A DNA stretch of 64,000 bases from the NCBI GenBank assembly GCA_029202405.1, contig CP119312.1, positions 3,539,001-3,603,000 on the forward strand, in the 5' to 3' direction. This document shows, one piece after another, positions 7,702 through 14,976 of this stretch. Each line of letters begins with the position of its first letter. Position 1 is the stretch's first letter. The notes beneath the pieces were generated by a model. The model was given only the letters and a program-made list of their open reading frames with translations, searched no databases and had not been told where the DNA came from. Made by a program: the position numbers and the translations under genes. Source of the DNA: Candidatus Devosia phytovorans (GTDB lineage: Bacteria > Pseudomonadota > Alphaproteobacteria > Rhizobiales > Devosiaceae).

Positions 7702-8259
7702 CTATTTCCGGCGCGGTTGATAGACCAGATTGACGCTCTGCCCCGACTGGCTGGAATGGATCAGCTCGAGCTGGACCGGCGGCTCGCCGGTATCGGCGAA
7801 AAGCCTGACGCCGGCGCCGATGACCACCGGCGCCACTTGAACCACGATCTGATCGACGAGGCCAGCCCGCAGCAGGGCCGAACCTAGTGTGGGTCCCAGA
7901 ATGACGACCATCCGGCCATTGGCCGTGGTTTTGGCCTTTGCCACGGCGCCGGGCAGGTCATTGCCGTCGGCAAACATATAGCGTGCGTCATCAGGAAAGG
8001 GCCGGCGGGTGACGACATATTCGGGGATGTCATCGAGGCCATAGGCCTTGGGTACCTCATCCCAGGTCAGCGAGAGATCATAGCCGCGGCGACCGCCCAA
8101 GGTGCAGCCAATATTGGCCATGACCTCGTCGACGATGGGATTGTCGGGCGGCGGCCCGTCGGTTGGACCCATCATGAAGCCGAGGCTGTCGTTGCGATCG
8201 GCGGCAAAGCCGTCGAGGCTGATCGCGGTGTGCCAGATGACGCCGTCGCGCTTGAGCAT
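7702..8259 (-). CDS. RibD C-terminal / dihydrofolate reductase-like family protein
   Basis: A 185-residue protein of the RibD_C (COG0262) fold. It shows the N-terminal strand VIWHTAISLDGFAADRNDSL, the mid NADPH-site region GGRRGYDLSLTWDEVP, and a C-terminal ILGPTLGSALLRAGLVDQIVVQVAPVVIGAG. It is probably an NAD(P)H-dependent reductase; the substrate is unknown. Small reductases of this kind are often paired with an ArsR or HxlR regulator, but none is next to it here. A 21-bp perfect palindrome lies 39 bases upstream of its start. Confidence 0.8.
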   Translation of the reverse strand: MLKRDGVIWHTAISLDGFAADRNDSLGFMMGPTDGPPPDNPIVDEVMANIGCTLGGRRGYDLSLTWDEVPKAYGLDDIPEYVVTRRPFPDDARYMFADGNDLPGAVAKAKTTANGRMVVILGPTLGSALLRAGLVDQIVVQVAPVVIGAGVRLFADTGEPPVQLELIHSSQSGQSVNLVYQPRRK

Positions 8260-8297
8260 TTAATCTCTCCTCGGGTGAAGGATATAGGAAAAATGCA

Positions 8298-8318
8298 CCA
8301 CTTGCAATATGCAAGTGG
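8298..8318. promoter_or_regulatory. Perfect 21-bp palindrome upstream of the reductase gene
   Basis: The arms CCACTTGCA and TGCAAGTGG are perfect and separated by ATA. The site sits in the 204-base divergent gap between the reductase gene (minus) and the small secreted protein gene (plus), 39 bases from the reductase start. The form fits a dimeric repressor operator, but no regulator gene is adjacent. Confidence 0.55.
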
Positions 8319-8463
8319 ATTCTTCGGGTGATCACTAATGTCGATCGATCACGAGGCGGTGTTCACGACAGCGAAATAATCTTTGAAACCTTTTATCGGG
8401 CGAATGCGTAATTCCTACCGAGCTCGAAACGAACCGAGCAAGCGTTAACCAAAGGAATTCGTT

Positions 8464-8772
8464 ATGAAATTCGTCAAGACCTTCGCCATTGCCGCCACTC
8501 TTGTTGCCGGTGTTTCGGCTGCCAATGCCAGCACGCTCAACACCACGCTGAACTCTTATGGCGACATCAGCTCGGCCCGCAGCGCAAGCGTGCTGACCGT
8601 CAACGAGACTGAAGCCAAGCTGCTCGGCTATGACACCGACGTGCACTCGATCCGTGCCCGCGTCGAGAATAACCAGGCGCTGGTCCAGACCCTCGAACGC
8701 CAGGGCTTTACCGTCGACCAGATCGTTGGTGCGACCGGTGGTGAGAACGACCTGACGCTGTTCGCCCTCTAA
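8464..8772 (+). CDS. Small secreted protein, first of a tandem paralogue pair
   Basis: A 102-residue protein of unknown function. A clear Sec signal peptide (MKFVKTFAIAATLVAGVSAANA) is followed by a mature domain of about 80 residues. It shares with the next gene the blocks ASVLTVN(E/D)TEA(K/R)LL, YD.DV.SI and the C-terminus (T/S)V(D/E).IVGA(T/S)G.EN.LTLFA. No cysteines or catalytic pattern are seen. The ATG is preceded by AAGGAATTCGTT, the same ribosome-site context as its paralogue. A terminator follows, so it is probably monocistronic. Confidence 0.8.
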   Translation: MKFVKTFAIAATLVAGVSAANASTLNTTLNSYGDISSARSASVLTVNETEAKLLGYDTDVHSIRARVENNQALVQTLERQGFTVDQIVGATGGENDLTLFAL

Positions 8773-8793
8773 TCTGCGTCAAAGCCTAGCAAG

Positions 8794-8820
8794 CGGCTGG
8801 CCCCATGGGGCCGGCCGTTT
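8794..8820 (+). terminator. Intrinsic terminator after the first small secreted protein gene
   Basis: Stem CGGCTGGCCCC / GGGGCCGGCCG (one G-U pair) followed by TTTTCGTTT, 21 bases after the stop codon at 8772. Confidence 0.75.
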
Positions 8821-9011
8821 TCGTTTGCGCGTGGCGACGCAGGCTCAACGGATCAACAGGCGTTCGGTGCACACTTTGTTGCCGCTTAGTGAACATTCAA
8901 ACTAGTGTGTTCAGAAAATCGGCAGATCGCTCTGGTGCGAGAGCGGTTTGAGGCCCATATGCCAATCGGGTTCGCAAGTGAGCGAGCCAGAGTTAGTTCA
9001 AGGAATTCGTT

Positions 9012-9320
9012 ATGAATATCGTCAAGACCTTTGCCGTTGCCGCCGTGCTGTTTACCGGCGTTTCCGCAGCCAATGCCGCTACGCTCAACAGCGAGCCGAG
9101 CTCGGGCAGCGCAATCGGCAGTGCCCTCAGCGCCTCCGTGCTGACCGTCAATGACACCGAAGCTCGTCTGCTCAAGTATGACAATGACGTCGCCTCGATC
9201 CAGGCGCTGATCAACGGCAACCGCTTCCTCGTGCAGAGCATCGAAGCCCAGGGCTTCAGCGTTGAGAACATCGTTGGCGCCAGCGGCGACGAAAATGGCC
9301 TGACCCTGTTCGCGATCTGA
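9012..9320 (+). CDS. Small secreted protein, second of a tandem paralogue pair
   Basis: A 102-residue paralogue of the product at 8464-8772, equal in length and similar throughout. The signal peptide is MNIVKTFAVAAVLFTGVSAANA. Conserved blocks are ASVLTVNDTEARLL, YDNDVASIQALI and IVGASGDENGLTLF. The central NSEPSSGSAIGSA segment is the most diverged. Function is unknown; the conserved C-terminal LTLFAI/LTLFAL is striking. It has its own upstream gap of 239 bases with a shared AAGGAATTCGTT before the ATG, and its own terminator. Confidence 0.8.
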   Translation: MNIVKTFAVAAVLFTGVSAANAATLNSEPSSGSAIGSALSASVLTVNDTEARLLKYDNDVASIQALINGNRFLVQSIEAQGFSVENIVGASGDENGLTLFAI

Positions 9321-9340
9321 TCGCACAAAAGGGTTTTCCC

Positions 9341-9370
9341 AAACGGCCGGCCCCAGGGGGTCGGCCGTTT
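9341..9370. terminator. Bidirectional terminator between the secreted protein gene and the chemoreceptor gene
   Basis: AAACGGCCG / CGGCCGTTT outer arms with a GC-rich inner stem give A-runs on one side and T-runs on the other. It can stop the plus-strand small gene (stop 9320) and the minus-strand chemoreceptor gene (stop 9377), which converge here. Confidence 0.75.
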
Positions 9371-9376
9371 TGCATT

Positions 9377-11560
9377 TCAGCTGGCGCGGGCGCGATAGGC
9401 CTCGGGCCGCTGCTCACTGGAATAGACGCCGACGATGGTGTCGAGTTCGCTGGCCTGGGCCTGGCTCTGCTCGATGGCGGCATTGGTCTCTTCCACCAGC
9501 GCCGCATTGTCCTGGGCCACTTCATCCATTTGTTTCATTGCATCAAAGACCACGGCAACGGCGCGGGACTGCGCCTGGCTGGAGGTGGCGATGGCCTGCA
9601 TGCGGGTGCTGTCGGCATCGACGGCCTGGCTGATGGCGGCAAGGGTGCGGGCGGCGTCTTCGGCAAGGCGGGAGCCGCCCTGAACGGCGGTGGCGGCTTC
9701 AGCAACGAGGCTCTTGATATCGGCCGACGCCTGGGCGGTGGACTGGGCGAGGCGGCGCACTTCCACCGCGACCACGGCAAAGCCCTTGCCAGCCTCGCCG
9801 GCCCGCGCCGCTTCGACCGAGGCATTGAGAGCGAGCAGATTGGTCTGGAAGGCGATGTCCTCGATCAGGCGGGTGACGGTGGCGATGCGGGCGGAGGCAT
9901 CGGCGATGCCGGTCATGGCCTGGGTCATGCGGTCCATCACTTCGCCGCCGGTGCGGGCCAGCTCGGCGGATTTGTGGGCGCTGGTGGCGACCTGATCGGC
10001 CAGGGCAGCATTGCGGGTGATGTCGCCGGAGAGGGTCTCGATGGCATTGCTGGTGGTGTCGATGGCAGCGATCTGACGGCTGGTACGGGTCGAGAGATCG
10101 TTGGCGCCGTGCAGAATGTCATCGGTGGCGCGGCGCAGCATGCCCGAGGAGGTGGCGAGACGGGTCATGGTGTGCGCCAGACCTTCGGCCAGGGCATTGG
10201 TATCGGCCTGAAGTCGGCTGAATGCGCCCTGGTAAGTGCCCAGCATGCGGCGATTGAGGTCGGCGCTGGCGAGGGCTTCGAGCACCATGCCGGCATCCTG
10301 GAGGCCGCGAGCGACGGTTTCAAGCAGGGCATTGACGTGATCGGCGAGGCTATCGAGCTCGGGCATGCCATAGTTGCGGTTGAGCCGCTGGCTGAAATCG
10401 CCTCGGGTGGCAGCAGTGACGACGGCTTCGAGGTCGTGCTGCAGGGCTTCGCGACGGGCAGCGATCGTAGCGGCCTCACGCATGTCGTCGTCGCGGCGGG
10501 TGCTGTCGTCGCGGAGCTGGCGGCCGTTGGCGCCGAAAACTTCGAGGGCCGTGGCGATGCTGGCCAGTTCGCCGAGGCGATCGGCGACGGCGAGATTGGC
10601 GTCAAAATCACCCTTGGCCATGGCCTGCATGGATTGGGCGACCGAGCGGATGGCGCGGGACAGCCAGCGGGCGGTGACGAAGGCCAGCGCAATACCGACA
10701 ATCAGGGCAATGCCGCCGGCGACGAGGGCTGACAGGCTGAGTTGGGTGCTCTGGGCAGCAGCAGCCTGGTCGAGTTCGGCCTGACGGGCGGCGGCCTCGT
10801 CGGCGTCATTGCCGAAGCTGGCGGCGAGGGCGGCGTCGATCTGGGCAACGTCGGTGCCGAGGCTCTGGCGCTCAACGAGGCGGGCGAAGACCTGATCGAC
10901 CGTTGCAGCGAAGGTATCGAGTTCGGCAAGGACGGTATCAACGGCGGCTAGATCGGCGGTCTTGAAGAAGGTGGCGCGGAGCTCGCCGAGCGTGGTGCGG
11001 CTGGCATCGGCAAGCGTGCTGGCGGCAGCGTGAGCCGCGTCGTCAGGGGTGGCCAGCATGTCGGTGACGGCGATGCGCATCTGCAGCAGGTTCTGCATGG
11101 CGAGGCCGGATATGGCGGCGGCCTTGGCATTGAGGCCGGATGACTGGCTGGCCTGCTGGATCAGCGCGGCCAGCGTATTGGTGGCGTTGAGGCCGGCCTG
11201 TTCCATGGCGCCGCGCAGGGTTTGCACGTCACCATCGAGGGCGATCATGGTCTGGATGGCGGCGCGATATTGCGCGGTGCCTTCGCCGGGCACGGCGTCG
11301 ACCAGCGACAGGGCTGCTTCGGCGGTCGCGGGGTCGGGCTGGCGCTGGTAGGTGGCCACGGCGAGGCGCGCATCGGAAAGAATACTGGCGTGCAGCGAGG
11401 CAGCGCCAGCCTCGTCGGTGGCAGCGCGGAATTGATCGAGGTTTGTCGCGCCCAGGTGGACGCTGCCCAGGGCGATCGCCACGATCAGCGCCATAAGCGC
11501 GATCAGGCTGCCAAAGGCGAAATAGATACGACCAGCAATGCTGAGACGCGACAGGTTCAT
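9377..11560 (-). CDS. Methyl-accepting chemotaxis protein
   Basis: A 727-residue transmembrane chemoreceptor. A first membrane segment at about 12-32 is followed by a mostly helical, Ala-rich periplasmic sensor of about 240 residues and a second membrane segment near 275-298 (SALVAGGIALIVGIALAF). HAMP units follow (around MAKGDFDANLAVADRLGEL, then RGDFSQRLNRNYGMPELDSL and a third around ASADLNRRMLGTY), and then the signalling domain with the hairpin tip FQTNLLALNASVEAARAGEA and FAVVAVEVRRLAQ. The C-terminus lacks an obvious CheR-docking pentapeptide. The ligand is unknown. No other chemotaxis genes are in the window. Confidence 0.93.
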   Translation of the reverse strand: MNLSRLSIAGRIYFAFGSLIALMALIVAIALGSVHLGATNLDQFRAATDEAGAASLHASILSDARLAVATYQRQPDPATAEAALSLVDAVPGEGTAQYRAAIQTMIALDGDVQTLRGAMEQAGLNATNTLAALIQQASQSSGLNAKAAAISGLAMQNLLQMRIAVTDMLATPDDAAHAAASTLADASRTTLGELRATFFKTADLAAVDTVLAELDTFAATVDQVFARLVERQSLGTDVAQIDAALAASFGNDADEAAARQAELDQAAAAQSTQLSLSALVAGGIALIVGIALAFVTARWLSRAIRSVAQSMQAMAKGDFDANLAVADRLGELASIATALEVFGANGRQLRDDSTRRDDDMREAATIAARREALQHDLEAVVTAATRGDFSQRLNRNYGMPELDSLADHVNALLETVARGLQDAGMVLEALASADLNRRMLGTYQGAFSRLQADTNALAEGLAHTMTRLATSSGMLRRATDDILHGANDLSTRTSRQIAAIDTTSNAIETLSGDITRNAALADQVATSAHKSAELARTGGEVMDRMTQAMTGIADASARIATVTRLIEDIAFQTNLLALNASVEAARAGEAGKGFAVVAVEVRRLAQSTAQASADIKSLVAEAATAVQGGSRLAEDAARTLAAISQAVDADSTRMQAIATSSQAQSRAVAVVFDAMKQMDEVAQDNAALVEETNAAIEQSQAQASELDTIVGVYSSEQRPEAYRARAS

Positions 11561-11677
11561 TATGCGAGCCCTTGGTGTGACGTCTCCTCCCTGCCAGCCG
11601 GGTACCGGCGGGAGGTTAAGCCAAGGTCAATAGGTTCGTCATGCGAACTTCATAGAAGGCGGAGGACCGCAGAATGA

Positions 11678-12538
11678 CTAGCTTCTTGATGTGAAACCAT
11701 TTTTGGCAACGAGCATGGGCTCGAGGTGATCTTCGAAGAGCAGGCCTGGATTGGCGGCGAGGGCCGCTGCGTAGCGGGCCTCGGCATCGAGCGAGATGGT
11801 GAGGAAGGCGGCGAGGCCGTCAACGTCCTGCTGGCCGAGGCCATAGTGGCCGGCCTCAAGACGGCGCAGGATCTCGCGCTTGGAGGCGATCATGCCGGCG
11901 GCGATATTGCTGCCATTGCTCATCGAGTTCGAACGCTTGACGTAGTCATGCAGCGGCGTGCCGAGGTGGAACGAGAGGGGCACGGTGCGATAGAGCTGCA
12001 GCAAGAGCTCCAGATCGGTCATGTTGCTCATGGTGGGATCGTAGCGGCCATCGGTGCGGCGGCGATCCCAGAGCACCATGGAGTCCATCGAGAGGCTGAC
12101 GAATTTATGCATACCGGGGGTGAGGACGCGATCGGGACCCTGGCCGACGAAGCGCAGGTGGGTGAAGTCATCGCTCATGACATCGAGCGCCGTAGTGACG
12201 ATGGCGTGCTGCTCAAGGCCTTTGAGTGCCAGCTCAAGCTTTCGCGGTTTCAGGCGGTCATCGGCATCGAGGATGGCGCAATAGGGCGCGGTGATTTCGT
12301 CGAGCGCGACATTGCGGGCATTGGAGGCGCCGCGGCCGATGCCGCCACTGGACCGGTAGCGGATGCGCGGGTCGGCAAGGCCTGCTGCGGCAAGCATGGC
12401 GGCATAGTCGGCGCCATCGTCGGCCACGAGCCAGAGCTGCCAGTCGGCGTGGGTCTGGGCGAGGACACTCTGCACCGTGGTGACGATCGTGTCCTCGGCG
12501 CGATAGGCCGGGGTGATGATGGCGACGGTCTGGTCCAA
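11678..12538 (-). CDS. Family 2 glycosyltransferase
   Basis: A 286-residue GT-A fold glycosyltransferase. The N-terminus VAIITPAYRAEDTIVTTVQSV is typical of GT2, and the metal-binding DxD-type motif is in CAILDADDRLKPRK near residue 92. It probably transfers a sugar to a cell-surface polysaccharide or glycolipid. The acceptor cannot be inferred because there are no neighbouring polysaccharide genes. It is transcribed divergently from hsp20, with 118 bases between the two start codons that also hold the heat-shock promoter and RNA thermometer. Confidence 0.88.
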   Translation of the reverse strand: MDQTVAIITPAYRAEDTIVTTVQSVLAQTHADWQLWLVADDGADYAAMLAAAGLADPRIRYRSSGGIGRGASNARNVALDEITAPYCAILDADDRLKPRKLELALKGLEQHAIVTTALDVMSDDFTHLRFVGQGPDRVLTPGMHKFVSLSMDSMVLWDRRRTDGRYDPTMSNMTDLELLLQLYRTVPLSFHLGTPLHDYVKRSNSMSNGSNIAAGMIASKREILRRLEAGHYGLGQQDVDGLAAFLTISLDAEARYAAALAANPGLLFEDHLEPMLVAKNGFTSRS

Positions 12539-12552
12539 GGCCTCTTCCCGCT

Positions 12553-12581
12553 CTTGAATGGGACGGCATCTGGTCCCATAT
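12553..12581 (+). promoter_or_regulatory. Sigma-32 (RpoH)-type heat-shock promoter for hsp20
   Basis: CTTGAAT at 12553-12559 and CCCATAT at 12575-12581, with a 15-base spacer, closely match the CTTGAAA / CCCCATNT sigma-32 consensus. Transcription would begin near 12588, giving a leader of roughly 68 nucleotides. Confidence 0.7.
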
Positions 12582-12590
12582 GTCTCCCCA

Positions 12591-12654
12591 GACGCGCGAT
12601 GCCACTCTCTATCGGGTCCGCGTCAATACGTTGCTTGATAATCAAGGACGGCGT
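12591..12654 (+). promoter_or_regulatory. ROSE-type RNA thermometer in the hsp20 leader
   Basis: Two hairpins can be drawn in the leader. The first pairs GACGCG (12591-12596) with CGCGTC (12619-12624), with CGAT/ATCG inside. The second pairs ACG (12628-12630) with CGT (12652-12654) and holds the ROSE signature: TTGCT (12631-12635) faces the ribosome site AAGGA (12644-12648), closed by TGA/TCA. In known ROSE elements the U(U/C)GCU-AGGA pairing with a G-G mismatch melts on heating. The ATG follows the AAGGA by 8 bases. RNA structure was inferred by eye. Confidence 0.75.
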
Positions 12655-12656
12655 GG

Positions 12657-13076
12657 ATGTCGCGTATTTCGGTGTTTTCCGCCCCATTTCTCCTCGGCTT
12701 CGACAGTTTCGAGGAGCGAGTCGACCGGCTGGCCAAGTCCGCCGACGGCTACCCGCCCTACAATATCGAGCGCACCACCGATGCCGAAGGCACGGAACGG
12801 TTCCTGATCTCTATTGCCGTCGCCGGCTTTAGCGTGAATGAGCTGGACGTGCTGGCCGAGGACAACACGATCGTGGTCCGCGGCAAGCAAAAGGATGAAG
12901 CCGGCAAGGAGTTCTTGCATCGCGGAATCGCGGCGCGACAATTCCAGCGCAGTTTCCTCCTTGCGGAGGGGATGATCGTGAAAGATGCAACTTTAGGGCA
13001 TGGTATGCTCGTTGTTGCTGTAGAGCGTCCGCAGACGCCCAAGATCGCCCGACGTATCGATATTCGCTCAGTTTGA
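12657..13076 (+). CDS. Small heat-shock protein, Hsp20/alpha-crystallin family
   Basis: A 139-residue IbpA-like chaperone. The alpha-crystallin domain runs from about 35 to 128: YNIERTTDAEGTERFLISIA, VLAEDNTIVVRGKQ, HRGIAARQFQRSFLLAEGM, and the conserved GMLVVAVERP (the usual GML motif). The C-terminus KIARRIDI carries the I-x-I-type element. It holds unfolding proteins in the cytoplasm. The control region has a sigma-32 promoter and a ROSE thermometer. DUF1150 follows after 16 bases, the usual partner in this group of bacteria. Confidence 0.95.
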   Translation: MSRISVFSAPFLLGFDSFEERVDRLAKSADGYPPYNIERTTDAEGTERFLISIAVAGFSVNELDVLAEDNTIVVRGKQKDEAGKEFLHRGIAARQFQRSFLLAEGMIVKDATLGHGMLVVAVERPQTPKIARRIDIRSV

Positions 13077-13092
13077 GGAAAGGGCCGACGAG

Positions 13093-13380
13093 ATGTATGA
13101 GAAACGCAACGAAAACCTGACGGCCGAAGCACTGAATCACCCGCTCAAGATGTTGACGCGCGCACAGTTCGCAGCGCTGGGCGGGGACGCCGTGGCCTAT
13201 GTGCGCCCGGTCAGTGGGGCCATTTTGTCCACCATGATTCATGACGCCGAGTTCGAAGCCGAGGGCGATTACCAGCTGGTGATGTCTGCCGATGGCACGC
13301 CGCTGCTCGTCACCGACACCGAAGATGGCGTGCTGGACTGGCTGGGCGACAAGAATCTGGGTCTGGCGACCCTGCACTAG
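13093..13380 (+). CDS. DUF1150 family protein
   Basis: A 95-residue protein of the DUF1150 family, usually encoded directly after hsp20 in alphaproteobacteria. Visible conserved parts are LTRAQFAALGGDAVAYVRPV and LVMSADGTPLLVTDTEDGVL. No signal peptide or membrane segment is seen, so it should be cytoplasmic. Its function is unknown. Placement in the heat-shock unit, before one shared terminator, suggests a role linked to Hsp20 or to the stress response. Confidence 0.88.
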   Translation: MYEKRNENLTAEALNHPLKMLTRAQFAALGGDAVAYVRPVSGAILSTMIHDAEFEAEGDYQLVMSADGTPLLVTDTEDGVLDWLGDKNLGLATLH

Positions 13381-13402
13381 GCAGCAAAGAGAAATTTCAA
13401 AG

Positions 13403-13430
13403 GGCCCTCCGTTCGCGGAGGGCCTTTTCC
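13403..13430 (+). terminator. Terminator of the hsp20-DUF1150 unit
   Basis: Stem GGCCCTCCG / CGGAGGGCC with a TTCG tetraloop and a TTTTCCTTTTT tail, 22 bases after the DUF1150 stop. Confidence 0.9.
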
Positions 13431-13497
13431 TTTTTGCGAAGAGTGCACCCCAACCTGACTTCCGGAGGGACAGATCCAGTTTGTGGCAATATCCAGC

Positions 13498-13556
13498 CTC
13501 ACCCACCGGCCGGATCCCTCCCCCTGTCAGGGGGAGGTTAGGTGGGGGTATCCGAC
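13498..13556. repeat. Palindromic intergenic repeat element
   Basis: A nested inverted repeat: inner CCTCCCCCT / AGGGGGAGG and outer CACCCACC / GGTGGGGG with offset GGAT/ATCC. It lies between the hsp20-unit terminator and the ptsN terminator. It resembles the REP-like C-rich palindromes scattered in alphaproteobacterial intergenic regions. Copy number in the genome cannot be checked here. Confidence 0.5.
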
Positions 13557-13563
13557 GAAAAAC

Positions 13564-13594
13564 AAGAGCCCCGGACCTTGGTCCGGGGCTTTCA
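13564..13594 (-). terminator. Terminator of ptsN
   Basis: On the minus strand AGCCCCGGACC / GGTCCGGGGCT is followed by CTTGTTTTT. It lies about 18 bases beyond the ptsN stop at 13612. Confidence 0.8.
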
Positions 13595-13611
13595 TAATTC
13601 TTGAGCCGAGT

Positions 13612-14079
13612 TCAGGCTGCGTAATTGGCTTCCGTCGGGGCCGTCAGGATGGCGCGGAGGCCAGCCGGATCGGAGGTCTGGCGCAGCTCGTCCACCACCG
13701 CTTCGGTGCGGAGGAGGCGCGCCACCTTGGAGAGCGCCTTGAGGTGATCGGCACCGGCGCCGGCAGGCGCGAGCAGCATGACCACCAGATCGACCGGCTG
13801 ATCGTCAACCGCATCGAATTCGATGGGGTTGTCGAGCCGGGCGAAGAGCGCCACGACATCTTTCAATCCGGCGATCTTGCCATGGGGAATGGCAATGCCA
13901 TTACCGAGGCCGGTCGAGCCAAGCTCTTCACGGCTGGTGATGGCCCCCAGAATATCGGCGGCATCGTGGCCACTGATTTCCGCGGCGCGGGTTGAAAGCG
14001 CTTCAAACAACTGGCGTTTCGTCTTTACGCCCGTGCAACAAAGCACGGCGCGCTCAGCCAGGATATCGGCCAATTCCAT
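13612..14079 (-). CDS. ptsN: PTS IIA-like nitrogen regulatory protein (EIIA-Ntr)
   Basis: A 155-residue EIIA-Ntr. The phosphorylatable histidine is in GNGIAIPHGKIAGL (about residue 66), followed by LFARLDNPIEFDAVDDQPVDLV and the LKALSKVARLLR helix. It is the end point of the PtsP-NPr-EIIA-Ntr phosphorelay that modulates potassium uptake and nitrogen/stress responses in rhizobia. Position after hpf and rpoN is the conserved order. The gene is 47 bases downstream of hpf and ends in a clear terminator. Confidence 0.95.
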   Translation of the reverse strand: MELADILAERAVLCCTGVKTKRQLFEALSTRAAEISGHDAADILGAITSREELGSTGLGNGIAIPHGKIAGLKDVVALFARLDNPIEFDAVDDQPVDLVVMLLAPAGAGADHLKALSKVARLLRTEAVVDELRQTSDPAGLRAILTAPTEANYAA

Positions 14080-14126
14080 ACAATCTGCCCTGGATCAACT
14101 TTGCTTACTGTGGCGCCGGGGCAGGA

Positions 14127-14702
14127 TCAATTGGCCCCGAGAGCTGGATCAATCCAGCCAATATTGCCGTCGGAGCGGCGGTAAACCACATTCAGCCCGC
14201 CATGTCCAGCATGACGGAACATCACAACCTGTCCACCGGTCAGGTCCAGCTCCATCACGGCCTCTTCCACGGAGAGTTGGCGCAGGTTCTTGGTGGTCTC
14301 GGCAATCACCGGCGGTGCATAGTCTTCGTCGAGTTCCTCAAGCTCTCCATCGGCTCCGAAAACGGTATAGGAGGCGGTGAGACCATCTGACGCGCCGTTG
14401 AGGCCGCGCGGGCGCTGCTTGAGCTTGCGATTATAGCGGCGAAGGCGCTTTTCGATATTGAGCGCCATGACCTCATAGGCGCTGGTGGCGTCGCCGCCCT
14501 GGGCGCTGGCTTGCAGCATGGCGCCAGAATCGAGGTGAACTACGCAATCGGCGCGAAAGCCGATGCCATCGGGGGTGAGAGTGAGATGTCCGTCATAACC
14601 GCCGTCGAAATATTTACCGACCACGGCAGCGAAGTGATCCTCCGCCTTGCCGCGCAAGGCATCGCCAACGTCCATGTTCTTTCCCGAAACGCGTAAAGTC
14701 AT
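14127..14702 (-). CDS. hpf: Ribosome hibernation-promoting factor, long form
   Basis: A 191-residue long HPF. The N-terminal S30AE domain (MTLRVSGKNMDVGDALRGKA to about 105) binds the decoding centre. The C-terminal domain (about 130-190: IAETTKNLRQLSVEEAVMEL, VMFRHAGHGGLNVVYRRSDG) makes 100S dimers. I set the start at the ATG at 14702, which has AGGAAG just upstream and matches the family; the open frame extends further 5' without similarity. An inverted repeat lies in the 274-base upstream gap. Confidence 0.95.
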   Translation of the reverse strand: MTLRVSGKNMDVGDALRGKAEDHFAAVVGKYFDGGYDGHLTLTPDGIGFRADCVVHLDSGAMLQASAQGGDATSAYEVMALNIEKRLRRYNRKLKQRPRGLNGASDGLTASYTVFGADGELEELDEDYAPPVIAETTKNLRQLSVEEAVMELDLTGGQVVMFRHAGHGGLNVVYRRSDGNIGWIDPALGAN

Positions 14703-14778
14703 GGCTTCCTCTTTCCTTTTGTCGTTGCTTGACGCCAGGATCTCGAAAAGCCGGTTCCCGGATTTTCGGGATCGCGTC

Positions 14779-14805
14779 TGACACATGCCATGTGGGGATG
14801 TGTCA
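14779..14805. promoter_or_regulatory. Inverted repeat upstream of hpf
   Basis: Perfect 8-base arms TGACACAT / ATGTGTCA with an 11-base centre, itself holding a nested CACATG / CATGTG. It lies 77 bases upstream of the hpf ATG in the rpoN-hpf gap. It could be an operator or an RNA hairpin in the leader. The rest of the gap (14703-14976) shows nothing I can assign. Confidence 0.4.
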
Positions 14806-14976
14806 GGCCCGATGCTAGACCCGTGCGCGTCCGGTACACAATGCTCAAGTGTCGCAGGCGGTTCGTTTATCGCTTGGACTTGGCCACACAATGGCCTTAG
14901 CCTTCGCGAGCGGTTAAGGGCGACAGGGTGATTTGCGCGAGGATTGGGGCACGCCCTCGTGGTTAGAGGCGTGGCA

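Noticed and set aside
9530..10732. A 400-codon open frame opposite the chemoreceptor gene
   Set aside because: The chemoreceptor signalling motifs lie on the minus strand; the antisense frame is a codon-bias shadow.
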